Positions 56,987 through 64,000 of a stretch of DNA of 64,000 nucleotides are shown one piece after another; within the stretch, counting starts at the first letter, position 1, and each line of letters opens with the position of its first letter. Source of the stretch: an uncultured Pseudomonadota bacterium (GTDB taxonomy: Bacteria > Pseudomonadota > Gammaproteobacteria > Burkholderiales > Rhodocyclaceae); the NCBI GenBank assembly GCA_903951825.1, contig CAJBDJ010000049.1, positions 1-64,000 of the forward strand, written 5' to 3'. The notes beneath the pieces are model-generated. The model did no database searches, was not told the origin of the DNA, and saw only the letters and a list, made by a program, of their open reading frames with translations. Made by a program: the position numbers and the translations under genes.

Positions 56987-58459
56987 ATGAGCCGTGAAAT
57001 TTTGCTGCTGGTCGATGCCTTGGCACGCGAAAAGAATGTCAGCAAGGACATTGTTTTCAGCGCCCTCGAACTGGCGCTCGCGTCGGCGACCAAAAAACGT
57101 ATTCATGAAGAGGCCGATGTTCGCGTCTCGATTGATCGTGCCACCGGAAGTTACGAGTCTTTTCGTCGTTGGCAGGTGGTGCCCGATAGTGAATACGTTA
57201 ACGAGTACATGGAAAAGCCCCTCTCTGAAGCGCAGAAGGACGATCCGGAAATCGAGTGTGGTGATACCCTCGAAGAGCCGCAGGAGGCTATCGATTTTGG
57301 TCGCATCGGTGCGCAGGCCGCCAAACAGGTTATTTTGCAAAAAATCCGCGACGCCGAGCGCGAGCAGATACTGACCGATTTCCTGGATCGCCGGGAAAGC
57401 GTGGTGTTTGGCACGATCAAGCGCATGGAGCGCGGTAATGCCATTGTCGAAGCCGGCAAGATTGAGGCACTGCTGCCGCGAGACCAGATGATTCCGAAAG
57501 AAAATCTGCGGGTGGGCGATCGCGTGCGTGCCTTCCTGTTACGTATCGATCGTAATGCGCGTGGTCCGCAGATCATTCTCTCGCGCACGGCGCCTGAGTT
57601 CATCATTCGCTTGTTCGATATTGAAGTCCCGGAAATCTCCGATGGTCTGATGGAATTGAAGGCCTGCGCCCGTGACCCCGGGTTGCGTGCGAAGATTGCT
57701 GTCAAGTCGAATGACCAGCGGATTGATCCGATTGGTACCTGCGTTGGTTTGCGCGGCTCTCGCGTTACTGCGGTGCGCAACGAAGTCGGCGGTGAAAACA
57801 TCGATATTGTCTTGTGGTCGTCGGATCCGGCGCAGTTTGTGATTGGGGCGCTGTCGCCGGCCGAAGTTTCGTCGATCATCGTCGACGAAGAGAAACACGC
57901 CATGGAAGTTGTTGTCGATGAAGATAATCTGGCGATTGCGATTGGTCGTAACGGACAGAACGTCCGCCTGGCTTCTGAATTAACCGGCTGGACAATTAAC
58001 CTGATGACCCAAGAGGAGTCGGCCAAAAAGTCCGACGCCGAGCATGGTCTGACCCGTCAAATTTTTGTTGAAAAACTCGATATCGACGAAGAGCTGGCTG
58101 ACTTGCTGATCGAAGAAGGCTTTTCGACATTGGAAGAAGTTGCCTATGTACCGCTCGCTGAAATGCTTGAAATTGATGGCCTCGACGAGGAGACCGTCAA
58201 TGAATTGCGTAATCGCGCCCGCAATGTATTGTTGACAGAAGCGATTGTCACCGAGGAGCAACTCGAATCGGTGGCTGACGATCTAATCAGCCTTGAGGGG
58301 ATGAGCAAGGAACTGGCGGCCAGTTTGGCCGGAAAAGGTGTCAGGAACCGTGAAGATCTCGCTGAATTGGCGGTAGATGAACTCATGGAAATGACCGGCA
58401 TTGATGACGCGCGTGCCAAGGAACTCATTCTCAAGGCACGTGCTCACTGGTTCGAGTGA
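56987..58459 (+). CDS. nusA: Transcription termination/antitermination protein NusA
   Basis: [56 protein letters not shown]. Confidence 0.97.
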   Translation: MSREILLLVDALAREKNVSKDIVFSALELALASATKKRIHEEADVRVSIDRATGSYESFRRWQVVPDSEYVNEYMEKPLSEAQKDDPEIECGDTLEEPQEAIDFGRIGAQAAKQVILQKIRDAEREQILTDFLDRRESVVFGTIKRMERGNAIVEAGKIEALLPRDQMIPKENLRVGDRVRAFLLRIDRNARGPQIILSRTAPEFIIRLFDIEVPEISDGLMELKACARDPGLRAKIAVKSNDQRIDPIGTCVGLRGSRVTAVRNEVGGENIDIVLWSSDPAQFVIGALSPAEVSSIIVDEEKHAMEVVVDEDNLAIAIGRNGQNVRLASELTGWTINLMTQEESAKKSDAEHGLTRQIFVEKLDIDEELADLLIEEGFSTLEEVAYVPLAEMLEIDGLDEETVNELRNRARNVLLTEAIVTEEQLESVADDLISLEGMSKELAASLAGKGVRNREDLAELAVDELMEMTGIDDARAKELILKARAHWFE

Positions 58460-58475
58460 GCGGGAGGTAGTAAAA

Positions 58476-61187
58476 ATGTCCGCAACAACTGTTTCGCAAT
58501 TCGCTGTTGAACTAAAAATGCCCGTCGCCGCCCTGCTTGAGCAATTGGCCAAAGCCGGTGTGGGTAAACAAGGCAGCAATGACCCGCTGACCGATCAGGA
58601 TAAGTCCCGGTTGCTTGATTATCTGCGCCGTGCGCATGGTGACGAGTCGAAGACCAAGATCACCCTGACGCGCAAGCAAACCTCCGAAATCAAGGCAACC
58701 GATTCACACGGGCGAGCTCGCACGGTGCAGGTTGAAGTGCGGAAAAAGCGCGTCCTGATGAAACGCGATCCGGGCGTTGAGCATTCTGCCGAAGTGCTGG
58801 CAGAAGCCGTGCCGGAAGAGGTTAGGGACGACGCGCCGGGGGCTGCGCTGGCGGTCGTATCCGTTGTTGCGCTCGAAGCGCCGGTCGCTGCTCTGCCGGT
58901 TGTTGAGCCGGATCCCGTTGTGGTTGTCGAAATGCCGGCTGAGGTAGTGGCTGAACGGCCGCCGGAAGCGCCGACGGTTGCGCCTTCCAAGCTGAGCCGC
59001 CCGGGAGAGCGTCAGTTCCGTGATGAGGGTGATCGCCGCCATCACGAGCTGCTGGAGCGCCAGGCTCGCGAAATGCGCGAGAAGCAGGAACGTGAAGCAA
59101 TGCAGGCACGGCGCCGGGAAGCGGATGCCGCATTGGCTTCCGCACAGTCCGCCGAGCCTAATCGCACGGCACCTGTAGCGGTGGTCAAGCCCGCGGTGGT
59201 GGCCGAGAAAGGGACGCTTCACAAAAAGGCAGACGCACCCGGCAAGGAGGCAAAAAAGGGCGGCGGCGGAAACGTGCGTGCCGACGAAGGAAAAAAGAAG
59301 CCCGGCATCAAGACGCGCTCGGCAGATACCGGGAACTCTTGGAAAACCGGTCGCCAGGGACATAAAAAACACGGTAGCAAGGCAGACGACGGTCAGGGCA
59401 GTTTCCAAGCGCCGACCGAACCGATGGTGCGGGAAGTTCATGTGCCGGAGACCATTTCCGTCACCGATCTGGCTCACAAGATGGCCGTCAAGGCGATTGA
59501 AGTCATCAAGGCGATGATGAAAATGGGTTCGATGGTCACCATCAACCAGGTGCTGGATCAGGAAACGGCGATGATCGTCGTCGAAGAAATGGGGCACCTG
59601 CCGGTTGCTGCCAAACTCGATGATCCGGACGCCTTTCTGGAGATCACCGAAGGCGGCGAGCAAAAAGATGTTCCGCTTGAATCGCGGGCGCCGGTGGTTA
59701 CGGTCATGGGACACGTCGACCACGGCAAGACCTCGCTGCTCGACTACATTCGTCGCGCCAAGGTGGCCTCCGGTGAGGCCGGTGGGATCACCCAGCATAT
59801 TGGTGCCTATCACGTCGAAACCGATCGCGGCATGGTCACTTTCCTCGATACGCCGGGTCACGAAGCCTTCACGGCGATGCGCGCACGCGGGGCGAAAGCG
59901 ACCGACATCGTCATTCTGGTTGTCGCTGCCGATGATGGCGTGATGCCGCAAACCAAGGAGGCGATTCACCATGCCCGCGCCGCTGGCGTACCGCTCGTTG
60001 TCGCGGTCAACAAAATTGACAAACCTGATGCCAACATGGATCGCGTCAAGCAGGAACTGGTAGCTGAGGGCGTAATTCCCGAAGAGTATGGTGGCGATTC
60101 GCCGTTCATCGCGGTATCAGCCAAAAAAGGCACGGGTATCGACGAACTGCTCGAGCAATTGTTGTTGCAGGCTGAAATTCTCGAGTTGAAAGCGCAGCGC
60201 GATGCGCCGGCCAAAGGATTGATCGTCGAAGCGCGCCTCGACCGCGGGCGGGGAGCAGTAGCGACGATGCTGGTTCAGTCCGGTACCTTGCGGCGCGGCG
60301 ACATCGTGCTGGCCGGCCAGGTTTCCGGCCGTGTTCGCGCCATGCTCGATGAAAATGGCAAGCCGATCAACGAGGCCGGGCCGTCGATCCCGGTCGAAAT
60401 CCTTGGTCTCTCCGATGTTCCGGCCGCTGGCGAGGAAGCGATTGTGCTTGCAGATGAGAAAAAGGCACGTGAAATCGCCCTTTTCCGTCAGGGCAAGTTC
60501 CGCGACGTCAAATTGGCCAAGCAGCAAGCCGCCAAGCTCGAAAACATGTTCCAGCAAATGGAAGAAGGCGAGATCAAGACACTTGCATTGATTGTCAAGG
60601 CCGACGTCCAGGGGTCTCAGGAAGCGTTGGTGCAGACACTTTCCAAGCTGGCCAACGAGGAGGTTCGTGTCAATGTGATTCACGGCGCGGTGGGGGCGAT
60701 CAGCGAATCCGACGTCAACCTGGCGCAAGCCTCGGGTGCCGTCATTATCGGCTTCAATATCCGTGCCGATGCCGGTGCGCGTAAACTGGCCGAAACCTTT
60801 GGTGTTGATATCCGTTACTACAACGTGATTTACGACGCGGTCGACGAAGTCAAGGCCGCGTTGTCCGGTATGTTGTCGCCGGAAAAGCGCGAGCAGATTA
60901 CCGGTCTGGTCGAAATTCGGCAGGTCTTCCACAACTCAAAGGTCGGAGCGATTGCCGGCTGCTACATGCTCGAAGGTGTTATCAAGCGCAGCTCGCGTGT
61001 TCGCTTGTTGCGCAACCATGTCGTGCAGTGGGACGGCGAGCTCGATTCGCTCAAGCGCTTCAAGGATGATGTCAAGGAAGTTCGCAGTAACTTCGAGTTC
61101 GGGATGTCGCTCAAAGGGAATAACGACATTCAGGAAGGCGATCAACTCGAAGTCTATGAAATCCAGGAAGTTGCACGCACGCTTTGA
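58476..61187 (+). CDS. infB: Translation initiation factor IF-2
   Basis: [48 protein letters not shown]; start at 58476. Confidence 0.97.
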   Translation: MSATTVSQFAVELKMPVAALLEQLAKAGVGKQGSNDPLTDQDKSRLLDYLRRAHGDESKTKITLTRKQTSEIKATDSHGRARTVQVEVRKKRVLMKRDPGVEHSAEVLAEAVPEEVRDDAPGAALAVVSVVALEAPVAALPVVEPDPVVVVEMPAEVVAERPPEAPTVAPSKLSRPGERQFRDEGDRRHHELLERQAREMREKQEREAMQARRREADAALASAQSAEPNRTAPVAVVKPAVVAEKGTLHKKADAPGKEAKKGGGGNVRADEGKKKPGIKTRSADTGNSWKTGRQGHKKHGSKADDGQGSFQAPTEPMVREVHVPETISVTDLAHKMAVKAIEVIKAMMKMGSMVTINQVLDQETAMIVVEEMGHLPVAAKLDDPDAFLEITEGGEQKDVPLESRAPVVTVMGHVDHGKTSLLDYIRRAKVASGEAGGITQHIGAYHVETDRGMVTFLDTPGHEAFTAMRARGAKATDIVILVVAADDGVMPQTKEAIHHARAAGVPLVVAVNKIDKPDANMDRVKQELVAEGVIPEEYGGDSPFIAVSAKKGTGIDELLEQLLLQAEILELKAQRDAPAKGLIVEARLDRGRGAVATMLVQSGTLRRGDIVLAGQVSGRVRAMLDENGKPINEAGPSIPVEILGLSDVPAAGEEAIVLADEKKAREIALFRQGKFRDVKLAKQQAAKLENMFQQMEEGEIKTLALIVKADVQGSQEALVQTLSKLANEEVRVNVIHGAVGAISESDVNLAQASGAVIIGFNIRADAGARKLAETFGVDIRYYNVIYDAVDEVKAALSGMLSPEKREQITGLVEIRQVFHNSKVGAIAGCYMLEGVIKRSSRVRLLRNHVVQWDGELDSLKRFKDDVKEVRSNFEFGMSLKGNNDIQEGDQLEVYEIQEVARTL

Positions 61188-61558
61188 TGAAGAAAAAGGG
61201 ATTTCAGCGCAGTGATCGGGTCGCGGAGCAAATGCGCCGCGATCTTGCCGATCTGATTCGCAGTGAACTCAAGGATCCGCGGGTCGGCATGATCAGCCTG
61301 ACCGACGTTGTTCTGACGCCGGATTACGCCCATGCCAAAGTTTTCTTCACGACACTTCAATCCGAGCATCTGGAAGAAATCCAGCTTGGCCTGAGGCGCG
61401 CTGCCGGCTTTCTGCGCCGGCAACTGGGGCGCCGTATCCATATCCATACGCTGCCAGAACTGCACTTCATTTACGATGACTCCATCGAACGCGGTGCCAG
61501 TATGTCGCAACTCATCGAGCGAGCCAGCGCGCTTAGCGATCAAACGCCGGAAGACTGA
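61187..61558 (+). CDS. rbfA: Ribosome-binding factor A
   Basis: GFQRSDRVAEQMRRDLADLIRSELKDPRVGMISLTDV. Confidence 0.95.
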   Translation: MKKKGFQRSDRVAEQMRRDLADLIRSELKDPRVGMISLTDVVLTPDYAHAKVFFTTLQSEHLEEIQLGLRRAAGFLRRQLGRRIHIHTLPELHFIYDDSIERGASMSQLIERASALSDQTPED

Positions 61559-61564
61559 TTTTTC

Positions 61565-62470
61565 ATGCAAGTCAAAAAGACCTGGAAACAGGTCGACGGG
61601 GTACTCTTGCTCGACAAGCCAAAGGGCTTGACTTCCAACGACGCATTACAGAAGGTGCGTCGTCTGTTTTCTGCCGCCAAGGGGGGGCATACCGGTACGC
61701 TTGATCCGCTGGCGACTGGTTTGCTGCCGCTTTGTTTTGGCGAGGCAACCAAGTTTTCGGCCGATTTGCTGCATGCTGACAAGACCTATGAAGCCATCGT
61801 CAAACTCGGAATTACCACCGATTCCGGCGATGCCGATGGCGAAGTGATCGCCACGGCTGCGGTCAACGTTGGAAAAAACGATATTTTTCACACCTTGCCA
61901 CGTTTTGCTGGCGATATTTGGCAAACCCCGCCGATGCACTCGGCGCTCAAACGAGACGGTCGCCCCCTTTATGAGTTGGCGCGTCAAGGGATTGAGGTGG
62001 AGCGCGAAGCGCGGGCGGTGACCATACACGCCATCGATTTGCTGGATTTCTCCGAAGGCACAGACACCCTGAGCATCCGCGTTTCGTGCAGCAAAGGCAC
62101 TTACATTCGCGTTCTGGCTGCCGATATCGGCAACGTGCTCGGTTGTGGAGCCCATTTGGCCGGCTTGCGGCGGACGCGGGTTGCTGACCTCGGGCTGGAA
62201 AATTCGTTCACCCTGGCGGAGTTGCAGGAAATGGATGAAAGTCAGCGAATGTTGTGTTTGCAGCCTGTCGACGGCTTGCTGCGTAGCTTGCCAGTCGTCA
62301 TGGTCGATGGCGTTGCTGCCGAACGTTTTCGGCATGGCAATCCGGTCGATCTGCCCGACGGCGTCAGCGGGAAAATTCGGGTTTATGCGGATCAGCAGTT
62401 GATTGGAGTGGGTGAGCCTGGTGCGGATGGTCGTCTGTGGCCGAAACGGCTGGTGCAATTAGCGCCTTAA
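61565..62470 (+). CDS. truB: tRNA pseudouridine(55) synthase
   Basis: GVLLLDKPKGLTSNDALQKVRRLFSAAKGGHTGTLDPLATGLLPLC. Confidence 0.96.
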   Translation: MQVKKTWKQVDGVLLLDKPKGLTSNDALQKVRRLFSAAKGGHTGTLDPLATGLLPLCFGEATKFSADLLHADKTYEAIVKLGITTDSGDADGEVIATAAVNVGKNDIFHTLPRFAGDIWQTPPMHSALKRDGRPLYELARQGIEVEREARAVTIHAIDLLDFSEGTDTLSIRVSCSKGTYIRVLAADIGNVLGCGAHLAGLRRTRVADLGLENSFTLAELQEMDESQRMLCLQPVDGLLRSLPVVMVDGVAAERFRHGNPVDLPDGVSGKIRVYADQQLIGVGEPGADGRLWPKRLVQLAP

Positions 62471-62574
62471 GTCGTTATAATCGGTATCTTCCGTTGCCGA
62501 CGGAAAAATTATTTTAATCTGGCGCCGGCTCTATCAAACTGGGGCTGCGCTTCTACAACGAAAGAGAGTTTGAA

Positions 62575-62844
62575 ATGGCATTTACAGCCGAAGTCAAAGC
62601 CGGCGTCGTCGCCGATTATCAGCGCGCCAAAGGCGACACCGGATCTCCGGAAGTCCAGGTCGCTTTGCTGACCGCCCGCATCAATGATCTGACCCCGCAT
62701 TTCAAAGAGCACAAAAAAGATCACCACTCACGTCGTGGCCTGCTGCGCATGGTTAACCAGCGTCGTAAATTGCTTGATTACCTCAAAGGCAAGAATGTCG
62801 ATGCCTACCGTACCCTGATTACCCGCCTTGGTCTGCGGAAGTAA
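62575..62844 (+). CDS. rpsO: 30S ribosomal protein S15
   Basis: [52 protein letters not shown]. Confidence 0.98.
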   Translation: MAFTAEVKAGVVADYQRAKGDTGSPEVQVALLTARINDLTPHFKEHKKDHHSRRGLLRMVNQRRKLLDYLKGKNVDAYRTLITRLGLRK

Positions 62845-62865
62845 TTTAGACCAAAGCCCCGAAAG

Positions 62866-62896
62866 AGCGGCCCGGAGGTTTCCCGGCCGCTTTTTT
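62866..62896 (+). terminator. Intrinsic terminator between rpsO and pnp
   Basis: AGCGGCC...GGCCGCTTTTTT. Confidence 0.75.
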
Positions 62897-62951
62897 CATT
62901 TTGTTGTTGTGTTGTGTGTTGAAGCTAAATTGTTGAGTGTGAAAGGGAATT

Positions 62952-64000
62952 ATGTTTAATGTTGTCAAAAAATCATTTGCCTACGGTGCCCATACGGTCA
63001 CCATTGAAACGGGTGAAGTGGCTCGTCAAGCAGGGGGCGCTGTGTTGGTCTCGATGGAGGAGACCGTTGTATTGGTGACTGTGGTTGCCGCCAAGAGCGC
63101 CAAGCCAGGTCAGGATTTCTTTCCGCTAACCGTTGATTATCAGGAAAAAACTTATGCCGCCGGGCGTATACCCGGTGGCTTCTTCAAGCGCGAAGGTCGC
63201 CCGTCTGAAAAAGAAACGCTGACTTGCCGCTTGATCGATCGGCCGATCCGTCCGTTGTTCCCGGATGGTTTCTATAACGAAGTGCAGGTCATTGCTACGG
63301 TGATGTCGCTGAACCCGGAAATCGATTCCGATATTCCGGCACTGATCGGTGCTTCTGCTGCCCTGGCGATTTCCGGCGTGCCGTTCAATGGTCCGATTGG
63401 CGCCGCCCGCGTTGGTTACATCGACGGCCAATACGTTCTGTGTCCGACGCTCAGTCAACTCAAATCCAGTCAGCTTGACTTGGTCGTTGCCGGTACCGAT
63501 ACGGCGGTTTTGATGGTTGAGTCCGAAGCTCAGCAACTGTCCGAGGAAATCATGCTTGGTGCGGTTGTTTTCGGTCACGGCGAATCATTGAAGGCAATCA
63601 ACGCTATCAACGAACTGGTTGAAGAAGCCGGCAAGCCGGAGTGGGATTGGCAAGCGGCACCGAAGGACGAGGCACTGGTTGCCCGCATCGGCGAACTGGC
63701 CAATGTCAGGCTCGAAGAAGCCTACAACATCACCGTCAAGCAGACACGCAGCCAGGCGGTCAAGCTTATTCGCGGTGATGTGATTGCCGCTATTTGTGCC
63801 GGCGATGGTGCGCCGGACGAAAACACCGTCGGCAATCTCTTTCACGAACTCGAAGCCAGTATTGTTCGTGGTCGCATCCTCTCAGGCGCACCGCGTATCG
63901 ATGGTCGTGACACCCGCACCGTGCGCCCGATTACCATGCGTTCCGGCGTCCTGCCGCGTACTCACGGCTCAGCGTTGTTCACCCGTGGTGAAACCCAGGC
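62952..64000 (+). CDS. pnp: Polyribonucleotide nucleotidyltransferase, truncated by window end
   Basis: [78 protein letters not shown]; open to the last base; absent from the ORF track. Confidence 0.96.
   Translation, partial: MFNVVKKSFAYGAHTVTIETGEVARQAGGAVLVSMEETVVLVTVVAAKSAKPGQDFFPLTVDYQEKTYAAGRIPGGFFKREGRPSEKETLTCRLIDRPIRPLFPDGFYNEVQVIATVMSLNPEIDSDIPALIGASAALAISGVPFNGPIGAARVGYIDGQYVLCPTLSQLKSSQLDLVVAGTDTAVLMVESEAQQLSEEIMLGAVVFGHGESLKAINAINELVEEAGKPEWDWQAAPKDEALVARIGELANVRLEEAYNITVKQTRSQAVKLIRGDVIAAICAGDGAPDENTVGNLFHELEASIVRGRILSGAPRIDGRDTRTVRPITMRSGVLPRTHGSALFTRGETQ

Overview
The window looks like a betaproteobacterial chromosome segment, probably Rhodocyclales (inferred from gene content; no search was run). 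From left to right it contains: (1) a degenerate left edge with four CGGTCACG repeats at 22-23 bp spacing that resemble an IS21-type transposon end; (2) an NAD-salvage operon (divergent NrtR-like regulator, isochorismatase/nicotinamidase-like, pncB, nadE, NadM-Nudix), translationally coupled to a radical SAM protein and a tiny ORF with a strong RBS; (3) a minus-strand urease cluster ureD-A-B-C-E-(VOC)-F-G in which ureG appears frameshifted at its start; (4) queF, a YkgJ-type protein and tRNA-Ser; (5) an acetate-uptake/signalling locus (sodium:solute symporter, CrbS-like symporter-kinase, lone receiver, acs) with two exonuclease + DUF294 nucleotidyltransferase pairs; (6) fumarase, a DnaJ-like protein, and a gcvT-H-P operon split by a single-polypeptide type IIG-like restriction-modification gene; (7) housekeeping blocks thrS-infC-rpmI-rplT-pheST-ihfA-merR, trpS-scpAB-rluB, rimP-nusA-infB-rbfA-truB-rpsO-pnp (pnp is cut by the window end). 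The best candidate for an undescribed system is the radical SAM + small-peptide cassette at 6199-7382. The small ORF there continues through in-frame TGA codons only, with a hairpin just after a TGA-TGA pair, so it could be a RiPP or recoded-peptide locus. That reading is speculative and needs comparative data.
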